The position numbers and the translations under genes were made by a program. Below are positions 36,807 to 45,158 of a stretch of 64,000 nt of DNA, in pieces. Under the pieces are notes generated by a model, which did not search any database, had not been told where the DNA came from, and worked only from the letters and a program-made list of their open reading frames with translations. The stretch's first letter is position 1, and each line of letters begins with the position of its first letter. Source of the DNA: Actinomyces sp. B33 (GTDB lineage: Bacteria; Actinomycetota; Actinomycetes; Actinomycetales; Actinomycetaceae); the NCBI RefSeq assembly GCF_028437565.1, contig NZ_JAMRYR010000004.1, forward strand, positions 62,001-126,000, given 5' to 3'.

Positions 36807-38771
36807 ATGGTCCAACTCCACCGCCTCCGCCTGAGCGTCGACGACTCGTCGCTGATCCCCGTCCTCGACGAGATCCGCGCCGAAGCGGGACTGCCGAAGG
36901 GCTTCCCGGAGGCCGTCCTCGCCCAGGCCGAGCGCGCCTGCCGCCAGTGGGCCCAGGCCGTCGCCGGCCTCCGCCTCGCCGCCCCCGCCCCCGAGGACCC
37001 GTCCACCCGGGTATCCGGGCCCGCCCCCGGCCCCTCGGCCGACGCCCCCCGCGCGGCCGGCGCCCCCGTCGCAGAGGCCCCCGATGGGCCCCTCGACTAC
37101 CGGCGCCTGACCAGCTGGCCCCGCCTCGACCTCGCGCCCGCGGCCCACCGCTGGCCCGACCTCGACCCCGCGGCCCTGCCGTCATGGGACGCCACAGCGA
37201 TCCCCTTCGTCACCGTCGACCCGGAGGGCTCGCGCGACCTCGACCAGGCCGTCCACCTCCACCGGCTGACCCCGGCCGACCGGGAGCGGGCCCCCCGGGG
37301 CGCGACGGTCCTCGTGTCCTACGCGATCGCGTCGCTGGCGACCTTCGTCCCCGCGGGGAGCCCCCTCGACGACGAGGTCCGCTCCCGCGGCCTCACCGTC
37401 TACATGCCCGACCGATCCACCCCCCTGCATCCGCCGGTCCTGTCCGAGGGCGCGGCCTCCCTCCTGCCGGGCCAGGTGGCGCCGGCGTGCGTGTGGCAGA
37501 TCCTCCTCGACGCCGAGGGGCACCGCCTGGGGGCCGCCGTCAGGCGGGCGGTCGTGCGCTCGCGGGCGCAGCTGTCCTACGACGAGGTCGAGGCCGCCCG
37601 GGTCCGCGGCCGGGGCCTGCCCGGAGTCCCCGACGACTTCGTCGCCCTGCTGGAGGAGGTCGGCCGGGCCCGGCGGCTCATCGAGACGGGGCGCGGGGGA
37701 GTGTCGGCCCCGACGCCCGAGCAGGAGATCATCAGGATCCCGGAGGTCGACGGAGGGTCCCATTACGCCCTGGAGTTCCGCGCCAATGCGCTCGTCGAGG
37801 AGTGGAACGCGCAGATCTCGCTGCTGACGGGCATGTGCGCCGCGGAGAAGATGCGGGCCGCGGGGGTGGGGATCCTGCGGACGGTGCCGGAGGCGCCGGA
37901 GTCGGCGATGAGGAGGATGCGGGCGGTCGCGCGGGTCCTCGGCGTCGACTGGCCCAGCGGGATGCCGTACGCGCGGCTCGTGCCCGAGTTGGACCCGACC
38001 GATCCGGCTCATGCGTCCTTCCTCATCCAGGCGATGGGCCTGTACCGGGGGGCCGCCTACACGGTGTTCTCCGACCGGGGGCTGCCCGAGGCCGGGGGAG
38101 CGCCGGCCGGGGAGGGCGCCGGTCACGGGGACTCGGGGGAAGCGACGGTCGAGCAGTCGACCGCGGAGCCGTTCCCGCGGATCGGCGACGAGTCCGCCCG
38201 TCATGCGGCGATCGGCGCCGAGTACGCGCATACGACGGCGCCGCTGCGCCGCCTCGTCGACCGGTGGTCGTCGGAGATCTGCCTGGCTCACGACGCGGGC
38301 GAGCCCATCCCCGAGTGGGTCGTCGAGTCGGTGTCGCAGGTGCCGTCGATCATGGCGCGGGCGCGCCAGCGGGCGGCTGCGGCCGAGCGGGCGGCCGTGG
38401 GGGCGGTCAGCGCGAAACTCCTCGTCGGGCATGAGGGCGAGGCCTTCGATGGGGTCATCGTCGAGAGCCGCGGTCGGGATCGGCGCCGCGACCGCGACGG
38501 GGCGGGGGAGGAGCCGGGTCGCTCCCGGCACGCGGGCGGCGGTGAGGCGCCGTCCGCGCCCTCGGGGGACTCCGGACGGCGGGGATCGGACGGCGGGCCG
38601 GGGGAGGAGGAGCCCGAGCGGGGCCGGGTGATGGTCGCCGACCCGGCGGTCATGGCGCCGGTCGTCGCCCGCGGGAGCGCTGAGCTGCCGGTCGGGGACG
38701 AGACGCGGGTGCGCCTGATCCGCGCGGACGTCGAGCGCCGGAGCGTCGAGTTCGCGTGGCCGGCCTCGTAG
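36807..38771 (+). CDS. RNB-domain ribonuclease (RNase II family)
   Basis: Probable 3'-5' exoribonuclease of 654 aa. The RNB catalytic core begins near residue 130 with FVTVDPEGSRDLDQAVHL, whose clustered aspartates bind Mg2+, and continues with YAIASLATFVP, MPDRSTPLHPPVLSEGAASL and a late RHAAIGAEYAHTTAPLRRLV. N-terminal cold-shock domains are not evident, and residues about 555-610 are a low-complexity R/G/E insert before a short end. It follows mrpG by 3 nt, which is not a functionally obvious link. Confidence 0.88.
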   Translation: MVQLHRLRLSVDDSSLIPVLDEIRAEAGLPKGFPEAVLAQAERACRQWAQAVAGLRLAAPAPEDPSTRVSGPAPGPSADAPRAAGAPVAEAPDGPLDYRRLTSWPRLDLAPAAHRWPDLDPAALPSWDATAIPFVTVDPEGSRDLDQAVHLHRLTPADRERAPRGATVLVSYAIASLATFVPAGSPLDDEVRSRGLTVYMPDRSTPLHPPVLSEGAASLLPGQVAPACVWQILLDAEGHRLGAAVRRAVVRSRAQLSYDEVEAARVRGRGLPGVPDDFVALLEEVGRARRLIETGRGGVSAPTPEQEIIRIPEVDGGSHYALEFRANALVEEWNAQISLLTGMCAAEKMRAAGVGILRTVPEAPESAMRRMRAVARVLGVDWPSGMPYARLVPELDPTDPAHASFLIQAMGLYRGAAYTVFSDRGLPEAGGAPAGEGAGHGDSGEATVEQSTAEPFPRIGDESARHAAIGAEYAHTTAPLRRLVDRWSSEICLAHDAGEPIPEWVVESVSQVPSIMARARQRAAAAERAAVGAVSAKLLVGHEGEAFDGVIVESRGRDRRRDRDGAGEEPGRSRHAGGGEAPSAPSGDSGRRGSDGGPGEEEPERGRVMVADPAVMAPVVARGSAELPVGDETRVRLIRADVERRSVEFAWPAS

Positions 38772-39117
38772 GACCGGTCCGCGGGCGCCGGTCACGGCGT
38801 CGGCCCGGCCTCTCCTGCGGCGTGGGAGGAGGGGCGCGGCCGCTGGGGCGTCGGAGCGTTCTTCGCCGAGCCGAGCCCTCGTCGTGCCGCGTCGGAGAAT
38901 GGGGCGTCTCCTCGCGTGGGGACCCGTCGACTCGCCGACCGCCCCCGACACACCGAAGCCGGGACGCTTCCTCCCACGGAGATCCGCCGCTGAGCCGCGG
39001 TCCGGCCTCGCTCATCGAATGTGTCGACGAAACGGCTTTTCGTGTACATATCGTCCGAACGTGTCGATTTTTTCGCGTTTCATCGACACGTTTGGGAATC
39101 GTGCTTATGGTGTGAAC
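38772..39117. other. gap with the fic control region at its right end
   Basis: No gene is recognised in these 346 bases. The left 230 are GC-rich and featureless. From about 39018 the DNA becomes AT-rich and holds the fic promoter and its repeats. Confidence 0.55.
39058..39111 (+). promoter_or_regulatory. fic promoter embedded in an inverted repeat
   Basis: AACGTGTCGAT (39058-39068) and its exact complement (39082-39092) form an 11-bp inverted repeat with a 13-nt spacer. TCGACA (39083-39088) inside the right arm, 17 nt, then TATGGT (39106-39111) make a good promoter, with the ATG 6 nt further on. A related half-site AATGTGTCGA lies at 39018-39027. Occupation of the repeat would cover the -35. 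Confidence 0.7.
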
Positions 39118-40212
39118 ATGTGGAATACGCCCGATGAGCCGTACCAGGATCTTCCTCCACTGCCCCCTGCTGCTCAGATCGAAACCCCTGCCGTTCTCAA
39201 GGGCGTGATCTCCGCCAGCAGGGCGCTCGCCCGCCTCGATGGGGCCTGCAAACGGCTGCCCGATCCGACGATGCTCATCAATCTCATCCCCCTCCTCGAA
39301 GCCCAGGCGTCGAGCGAGATCGAGAACATCGTGACGACCAATGATGAGCTCTTCAAAGCGGCCCATGGGGCCTTGTCGGCAATGACCCCGCAGGTCAAGG
39401 AGGCGCTGAGGTATCGAGAGGCCCTGTGGGCGGGATTCGAATCCGTGCGGGAACGGCCGATCACGACGGCAACCGCGATCGCCGTGTGCGAGGGGATCAA
39501 CGGGCATCAGGTCCAGATCCGTAATCGGCCGGGGACCTACATCGGCAATCCCCGCACCGGTCGGAGGATCTATACCCCGCCCGAGGGACAGGAGACGATT
39601 CAGCGACACCTGTCGGCGTGGGAGTCCTTCCTCCACGGCGATCATGGGATCGATCCCCTGGTGGTGATGGCGCTCGCCCACTATCAGTTCGAGGCGATTC
39701 ACCCGTTCTTCGACGGGAACGGCCGCACCGGGCGCATCCTCAACCTGCTGGTCCTCATCGAATCCGGTGTCCTCGAACTCCCCATTCTTTATTTGTCCGG
39801 GCACATCACCAGGCACAAGGACGAGTACTATCGGCTCCTCAAGGGCGTGACTCGCAATGACGAGTGGACTCCGTGGATCCTCTTCCTCCTGTCCGGGATC
39901 ACTGAGACGGCGACGTGGACCCTCGATCTGGTCGAAAGGACAGATGAACTGCGCGAGCAGATGAGCGAGGAGATCCGTCGGATCAATTCCAGGGTTCCCG
40001 CGGCTGACATCACGAGGCTCCTGTTCACGCAGCCGTATCTTCGCATCGACGCCGTCGTGGAGGCAGGACTGGCGAAACGCCAGACGGCATCGCGTTGGCT
40101 GACGGAGATCGCCGAGCACGGCACGATCGGCAAGGAGCGGATCGGGCGGACGGTACTCTTCGTCAACGACCGCTTGCTCGACATGCTCTTCGCCGCGGCG
40201 CTACCCGAATAG
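39118..40212 (+). CDS. Fic family protein (AMPylator, class II) with C-terminal winged helix
   Basis: Transfers AMP (or removes it) on a hydroxyl of a target protein. The 364-aa protein has the Fic_N part, the active motif HPFFDGNGRTGR (195-206; catalytic His195) and an inhibitory helix motif of the S-x-x-x-E-N type (Ser65-Asn70, SSEIEN) that marks class II, self-inhibited Fic proteins. Residues about 295-355 form a winged helix (LAKRQTASRWLTEIAEHGTI), as in the SoFic-type architecture. The ATG is likely leaderless (TATGGT 6 nt upstream). A DNA-binding end together with the inverted repeat at the promoter suggests autoregulation. No antitoxin gene is adjacent. Confidence 0.92.
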   Translation: MWNTPDEPYQDLPPLPPAAQIETPAVLKGVISASRALARLDGACKRLPDPTMLINLIPLLEAQASSEIENIVTTNDELFKAAHGALSAMTPQVKEALRYREALWAGFESVRERPITTATAIAVCEGINGHQVQIRNRPGTYIGNPRTGRRIYTPPEGQETIQRHLSAWESFLHGDHGIDPLVVMALAHYQFEAIHPFFDGNGRTGRILNLLVLIESGVLELPILYLSGHITRHKDEYYRLLKGVTRNDEWTPWILFLLSGITETATWTLDLVERTDELREQMSEEIRRINSRVPAADITRLLFTQPYLRIDAVVEAGLAKRQTASRWLTEIAEHGTIGKERIGRTVLFVNDRLLDMLFAAALPE

Positions 40213-40270
40213 GAGGAGAGCATCCCAGGCGCCTCGGCAGGCGGGGACGCCCGTGCTCGGCTCCCCAGGC

Positions 40271-40566
40271 CTACTCGGATTCCTCGCAGATCATGGGATC
40301 TTCGCCCTTGTGTAGGAATGTCCCGGTAGCGTCCCTCGTCCAACTGCTCGCATTCGCAGCGGCATCCTTCGCATTCGCGCTGAAACCGGAGAGAAGCCCC
40401 TTCGTTTTCCCGACGACCCCGGATACGGCGCTAGCTGTACTGACCGGCGATGCCTGAACGGAGGTCTCGGATAGCAGCGCCGCATATTCGGCGGCGTCCA
40501 CTCCCGGGGGAGGCAGTTCCCGTAGGTGCCTGTGAAGCCGCCCGGCAAGCCCGCCGCGAACGACAT
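40271..40566 (-). pseudogene. small unrecognised ORF, apparently frameshifted
   Basis: The minus strand reads MSFAAGLPGGFTGTYG from an ATG at 40564-40566 and, after a one-base shift in a GGG run near 40518, continues ELPPPGVDAAEYAALLSE, later KTKGLLSGFSANAKDAAANA and a C-terminal SSWTRDATGTFLHKGEDP. The joined product of about 98 residues looks like a real protein (A, S, T, K, D balanced) rather than the R/P-rich noise of shadow frames. It starts 66 nt after the iron-box ABC operon. Either a recently broken gene or a sequencing error. I do not recognise the family. Confidence 0.4.
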
Positions 40567-40631
40567 CACCGCGACTTCTTCGTCTCGAAGCTGATCGTCG
40601 ACGCGGCGAGGCGCCGCGCGCCCCTCGCCCC

Positions 40632-42401
40632 TCATTCGACGAGCGACCACCCGCGGGCCCGGTGGCGCTGGCCCCAGAAATCCCGATAGGGGCCGTCGGC
40701 CTCGACGAGGCGGTCATGCGTCCCCCGCTGGGCGATCCGCCCATCCGCGTCGAGCATGATGATCTGATCGGCTGACATGATCGTCTCGAGCTTGTGGGCG
40801 ACGACGATCAGCGTCGACGTGGCCCGCAGGCGCTCCATGGACGCGACGAAATGCCTCTCGTTCTCGACATCGAGAGCGCTCGTCGCCTCGTCGAAGAGGA
40901 CGATCGGGGCGCGTTTGAGGAGGGCGCGCGCGATCGACACCCTCTGCCGCTCCCCGCCTGACAACGATCGGCCCCCCTCGCCGACGCGCGTGGCCGCCCC
41001 GAGGGGCAGGCGGTCGATGATCTCGGTGACCCCCGCCAGATCGATCGCCCGCGCAACCTCCTCATCGGTTGCGTCGGCCCTCCCGACGCGGACATTGGCC
41101 TCGAGGGTGTCGTCGAAGAGGTAGACGTCCTGGAACACCATGGCCAGTTCCGCCATGAGGTCCTCGGTCGTCATCTCGCGCACGTCGGAGCCGCCGACGC
41201 GGATGGTGCCCGATGTCGCGTCGTAGAAGCGGGAGATCAGGCGCAGGATCGTCGTCTTGCCCGAGCCGGAGGGTCCGACGATCGCGCACATCGTCCGCGC
41301 CGGGACGGTGAACGTGATGCCGTCGAGCACCTGACGGGAGTGGTCATAGGAGAAGCCGACGTCGGTGAGGGCGACGCTCCCGGGAGCGGTCATCGGGGCG
41401 CTCGTCTCGGGGGCGGGGAGAAGGGGGGCGTCCATCACCTCGTCGATCCGGTCCATCTGCTGGCGGCGGTCCTCCAGTCCGAACAGCGCAGAGCTGATCG
41501 CGTTGAGCTCGGCGGTGAAGCACAGGATGAGGCCGAGGGTCGCGACAGCCGGCAGGGGGGCGATCGAGCCGACGGCGGCCACCTGCGCGGCGACGACGAT
41601 GAACGAGACGATGATCGTCTGGACGGCGATGCCGCTGAGCAGTTGGGACAGGGTCTCCCACCACAGCGCTCGCCGGGAGGAGACGCGCGCCGCGTCGAGG
41701 GCGGCGGCGAGCTCCGGGTATCCGGCGGAGGCCCCATTGGCCCTCAGGGCGCGCTGGCACTGGGCGAACTCGACGGTTCGGGCCGCGATCTCCTCCTCGC
41801 GGGGCTCGCTGATGGACTTCCCGTGATCGAGGATGCGCCGGGAGAGCGCGAGGACGGCGAGGAGGACGGGCGCGGAGGCGGTCAGGAGGAGTCCGAGCCG
41901 CCAGTCCCACAGCCAGGCGCCCAGCGTGATGACGATCGCCGTAGCGGTCTGGACCACGAGCGAGTAGATGAAGTGGCCGACCGATTCCCCCAGGGAGAGC
42001 ATCTCCTGGGTGACCATTCGCGACAGGCGGGCCCCGGTGTCTCGCCGGAACCATCCGAGCGGGAGGGCGGCGACCTTGTCGCCGATCCGACGGTGGACCT
42101 CGGAGACGAAGCCCAGGGCCCCGAAGTACCCGATCCTCACCCCGAGGAAGTCGAGGACGACCGCGGCGACGGCGATCGCGCCGAGGACGACGAGCCATTC
42201 CCGCGAGCCGAGACCGAAGGATCCCGGCGAGCCCGCCAACGTGGTCGTCACCGGGATGAGGACGAGGAGTCCGAGGCCGCGGAGGATCCCGACGAGGAGG
42301 CCGAGCGTCATGCCCGTGCGCAGCTTCCCCCAGTCCTCGTGCGCCATCAGGCGCTCGTACCGGGGCAGGAGGAGCCCGCCGGAGTGAGGCGTCTTACTCA
42401 T
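40632..42401 (-). CDS. ABC exporter-fold transporter, second half (IrtB-like)
   Basis: Membrane-ATPase half-transporter of 589 aa: six helices (about 30-310) and a nucleotide domain with Walker A GPSGSGKTT, signature LSGGERQRVSIARALLK, Walker B IVLFDEATSALD and H-loop VVAHKLE. Start and the preceding gene's stop overlap by 8 nt, so the two halves should form a heterodimer. A DtxR/IdeR-like box upstream suggests iron control, which fits ferric-siderophore importers of the IrtAB/YbtPQ type that use an exporter fold. A plain drug exporter is the alternative. Confidence 0.88.
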   Translation of the reverse strand: MSKTPHSGGLLLPRYERLMAHEDWGKLRTGMTLGLLVGILRGLGLLVLIPVTTTLAGSPGSFGLGSREWLVVLGAIAVAAVVLDFLGVRIGYFGALGFVSEVHRRIGDKVAALPLGWFRRDTGARLSRMVTQEMLSLGESVGHFIYSLVVQTATAIVITLGAWLWDWRLGLLLTASAPVLLAVLALSRRILDHGKSISEPREEEIAARTVEFAQCQRALRANGASAGYPELAAALDAARVSSRRALWWETLSQLLSGIAVQTIIVSFIVVAAQVAAVGSIAPLPAVATLGLILCFTAELNAISSALFGLEDRRQQMDRIDEVMDAPLLPAPETSAPMTAPGSVALTDVGFSYDHSRQVLDGITFTVPARTMCAIVGPSGSGKTTILRLISRFYDATSGTIRVGGSDVREMTTEDLMAELAMVFQDVYLFDDTLEANVRVGRADATDEEVARAIDLAGVTEIIDRLPLGAATRVGEGGRSLSGGERQRVSIARALLKRAPIVLFDEATSALDVENERHFVASMERLRATSTLIVVAHKLETIMSADQIIMLDADGRIAQRGTHDRLVEADGPYRDFWGQRHRARGWSLVE

Positions 42402-44253
42402 GGGGGGCCTCCATCGGGGCTCGGGCGGCCGTCGAGCGCAGAAGGGCCGCGTAGTGGGGCTGATCGAGGAGGTCCTCGTGCGAGCCGACCGCGGCGATGC
42501 GCCCCGAATCGAGGACGACGATCTGGTCGGCGCCGACGACCGAGGCCGGCCGGTGGGCGATGACGACGACGGTCCGTCCCCGGGCGAGGGCGGTGAGCGC
42601 CTGCTGGATGTCGGCTTCCGACTCGGGGTCGGTCATCGCGGTGGCCTCGTCGAGGACGAGGACCGGCGCGTCGCGCAGGAGCGCGCGGGCGATCGAGATG
42701 CGCTGCGCCTGCCCGCCGGACAGGTGGGTGTCGCGGCCGATGACGGTGTCGTAGCCGTTGGGCAGGGACATGACGAAGTCGTCGATCTGCGCGGCCCTGG
42801 CCGCGTCGCGGATCTCCTCGTCCGTGGCATCTGGCCTGGCCAGGGCAATGTTCGCGCGGATCGACGAGGTGAGGAGCTCGCTGTCCTGCAAGACGAAGGC
42901 GATGCGCCGGTAGAGCTCGCCCTCGTCGATGTCGCGCAGGTCGACTCCGCCGAGGGTGATGCGCCCGGCGGTCGGGTCGGCGAAACGGGCGAGGAGCATC
43001 GCGAGGGTCGACTTCCCCGACCCGGAGGGGCCGACGAGGGCGGTGACCGTCCCCTCCGGCAGTGTCAGGGTGATGTCGGTGAGGGCGTGGATGGCGGCCC
43101 CGTTGTCGCCGGAGGCGTAGGTGTGGCTGACGTTCTCGACGCGGATCGAAGACCCGGCGGGGACGAGCGGGCGGTCGGGGCGCGGCAGCTGCTCGGTGTC
43201 GAGCATGTCGCACAGGCGCACGGCCGCCGAGCCCGCGAGCTGGTAGGACCATTCGATGGAGGCGACGGTGTTGATCGTCCGCGGCAGGACGAGGGCGATG
43301 AGCGAGGTCGCGATCACCTGGGGGATGTCGACCCAACCGGCGGCGATCATGGCCGTCCCGCCGCCGAGATTGACGAGGAGCACGAGGGGCGTCGAGATCC
43401 ACGACATCGACAGGGAGCTGATCGACACGAGGGGGATGCACCAGCCGCGCCAGAAGCGGACGAAGGACGAGGCGGCATCCATGTATCGCCCGTGAGCCCG
43501 CCCGACCTGGCCGAACGCCTTGACGACGGAGATGCCGGAGGCGAATTCGATCATCCGCGACGACACAACGGCGAGTTTGTCGTCCATCTGCGCGGTCTTC
43601 TCGGCCATCCCCCGCATCGTCGCCGTGTAGGTGAGGGCGTACAGGGGGATCGTCGCGATCGACAAGAGCCCGAGGCGCCAGTCGATGAGCATCGCGTAGG
43701 CGAAGAGCGCCAGGGGGGAGACGACCGCGTTGAACATGTCGACCGGCGCGTGGGCAATGACCGTGTGGACGGTCACCGTGTCGTCTTGAACGGCTTTGCG
43801 GACCCTCCCGGAGGTCGAGTCGTCGAACCAGGCCAGGGGGGCGCCGGCGAGGCGCAGGAGGATGGCCTCGCGGGTGCGGGCCCGCAGGTGGAGGTCGGCG
43901 AAGTGCGTGATGGCGAGGGCGAGGAAATAGGACGTCAGGTTGGCGAGGAAGGCGGCGATCAGCCACATAATGATCGTCTTCGCCCGGATCGCGTCGAGCG
44001 GGGCCCCCGTCCTGTGGGCGTCGAGGAGGACGTCCCCGAGGGCGACGAGCGCGACGTAGGGGGCGACTCCGAGGATCGCGCTGACGAGGGTCAGGACCTG
44101 GGCGAGGAGAAGCCACGCCCGGATGGGACGTTGGAGGCGGCGGATGGCCCGGCGTCCTCGGGCGTGCTTGGCGGCGGAGTCCTCGGGGGAGAGGAGGGCG
44201 TCGGGCGTGTCCTGAACGGGGGGTGTGGACGCGTCTGACTCGGTGATGCTCAT
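42394..44253 (-). CDS. ABC exporter-fold transporter, first half (IrtA/YbtP-like)
   Basis: Half-transporter of 619 aa with an N-terminal soluble tail (about 1-45), six helices and a complete nucleotide domain: GPSGSGKST, FVLQDSELLTSSIRANIALA, LSGGQAQRISIARALL, VLVLDEATAMTDPESE and VIAHR. The siderophore-interacting domain found at the N-terminus of mycobacterial IrtA is absent, as in the enterobacterial YbtP. The iron box at 44283-44301 lies 30 nt upstream of the ATG. Ferric-siderophore import is inferred from that regulation and from the paired arrangement. Confidence 0.88.
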   Translation of the reverse strand: MSITESDASTPPVQDTPDALLSPEDSAAKHARGRRAIRRLQRPIRAWLLLAQVLTLVSAILGVAPYVALVALGDVLLDAHRTGAPLDAIRAKTIIMWLIAAFLANLTSYFLALAITHFADLHLRARTREAILLRLAGAPLAWFDDSTSGRVRKAVQDDTVTVHTVIAHAPVDMFNAVVSPLALFAYAMLIDWRLGLLSIATIPLYALTYTATMRGMAEKTAQMDDKLAVVSSRMIEFASGISVVKAFGQVGRAHGRYMDAASSFVRFWRGWCIPLVSISSLSMSWISTPLVLLVNLGGGTAMIAAGWVDIPQVIATSLIALVLPRTINTVASIEWSYQLAGSAAVRLCDMLDTEQLPRPDRPLVPAGSSIRVENVSHTYASGDNGAAIHALTDITLTLPEGTVTALVGPSGSGKSTLAMLLARFADPTAGRITLGGVDLRDIDEGELYRRIAFVLQDSELLTSSIRANIALARPDATDEEIRDAARAAQIDDFVMSLPNGYDTVIGRDTHLSGGQAQRISIARALLRDAPVLVLDEATAMTDPESEADIQQALTALARGRTVVVIAHRPASVVGADQIVVLDSGRIAAVGSHEDLLDQPHYAALLRSTAARAPMEAPHE

Positions 44254-44282
44254 GCCAGGTGCTCTCTAGAACGACGATTCCC

Positions 44283-44301
44283 TTAGGAGAGGCTAACTCA
44301 T
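44283..44301. promoter_or_regulatory. IdeR/DtxR-type iron box
   Basis: TTAGGAGAGGCTAACTCAT matches the 19-bp consensus TTAGGTTAGGCTAACCTAA at 14 positions, including TTAGG and AGGCTAAC. It lies 30 nt upstream of the first ABC half-transporter gene, where a bound repressor would block transcription when iron is plentiful. Confidence 0.72.
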
Positions 44302-44499
44302 CGAAGGGATCGATGGAACCCCTCTTGCCCCGTGCGGGCATCGGGACACGGGATCGCCCGGCCGGGCCGGCCATGTTCTGCTCAGCGACGCGATGAGTCG
44401 TCGCCCCCGCAGTCCGCGCCGCTGAAGACGATCACCCGGCGGCGACGCTTGCCCGGCGTCGCCGCCGCACAATATGTTCTCTCGGGGAAGGAGACGATG

Positions 44500-44931
44500 A
44501 TGAGACTGTGGAGCCTTGATCCGACGGTCCTCGACAGAGCCGCCCTCGTCGCCGGATGGCGAGAGGGACTCCTCGCCCAGAAGGTCCTGCGCGGAGCCAC
44601 CACCGGCTACCGCCGCCACCCCCAACTCGACCGATTCCGCGGAGAGGCCGCCGCCGCCCTCATCGCCGGATGGCTCCTCCCCCTCGCCGACGAGGCCGAC
44701 CGTCGCGGGTACCGCTTCGCCCGCAACCTCGTCGACGCCGAACCGGCCCCACCCGGAACCCTGACCGTCACCCGAGGACAACTCGACCTCGAAACCGCGC
44801 ACCTGCGGGCCAAAGTCCGCGTCCGAGCCCCCCACTGGCTGCCCCGACTCGATTCCGTCGGACCCCACCCCCTGTTCCGCGTCGTCGACGGCCCCGTCGA
44901 GCCCTGGGAACGCGCCTCCCCCGAAGAATGA
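44500..44931 (+). CDS. pyrimidine dimer DNA glycosylase-like protein
   Basis: A 143-aa protein beginning MRLWSLDPTVLD and containing GWREGLLAQKVL and YRRHPQLDRFRG, the pattern of the small pyrimidine-dimer glycosylase/endonuclease V-like family (PF03013 type) that starts base-excision repair of UV damage. Identification rests on remembered family motifs. Of two consecutive ATGs, the one at 44500 is preferred because AAGGAG lies 6 nt before it. TATGTT at 44473-44478 is a possible -10. It is divergent from the ABC pair. Confidence 0.7.
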   Translation: MRLWSLDPTVLDRAALVAGWREGLLAQKVLRGATTGYRRHPQLDRFRGEAAAALIAGWLLPLADEADRRGYRFARNLVDAEPAPPGTLTVTRGQLDLETAHLRAKVRVRAPHWLPRLDSVGPHPLFRVVDGPVEPWERASPEE

Positions 44932-44974
44932 GGCGCGCCGCTGCGCGCACGTCCCGAGACCCCGGCCTCCCACT

Positions 44975-45107
44975 CCCACCTTGGGACGGGAGGAGCAGGA
45001 TTGGTGAGGTTGCCGATGATCCCGCCCCGGGACAGGAGGACGCAGGGACTTCACTGTGGGGAGTAGGGGTGGGTCGTTGGTCCCGCCCCGGGACGGGAGG
45101 ACGCAGG
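44975..45107. repeat. three-copy intergenic repeat upstream of purF
   Basis: A unit of about 26 nt, TCCCGCCCCGGGAC then RGGAGGACGCAGG, occurs at 45021-45046 and 45082-45107 (61 bp apart), with a diverged copy at 44975-44999. Each good copy can fold (GTCCCG/CGGGAC). It ends 51 nt before the purF GTG. Confidence 0.65.
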
Positions 45108-45158
45108 TCACGTTCCGGCTCGTCGCCGATCCACGGGCAGGTGTGGCACAGTGGAGGC

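Noticed and set aside
39118-40212. FicTA toxin-antitoxin pair
   Set aside because: No separate antitoxin gene is adjacent; the inhibitory motif lies within the same protein (class II).
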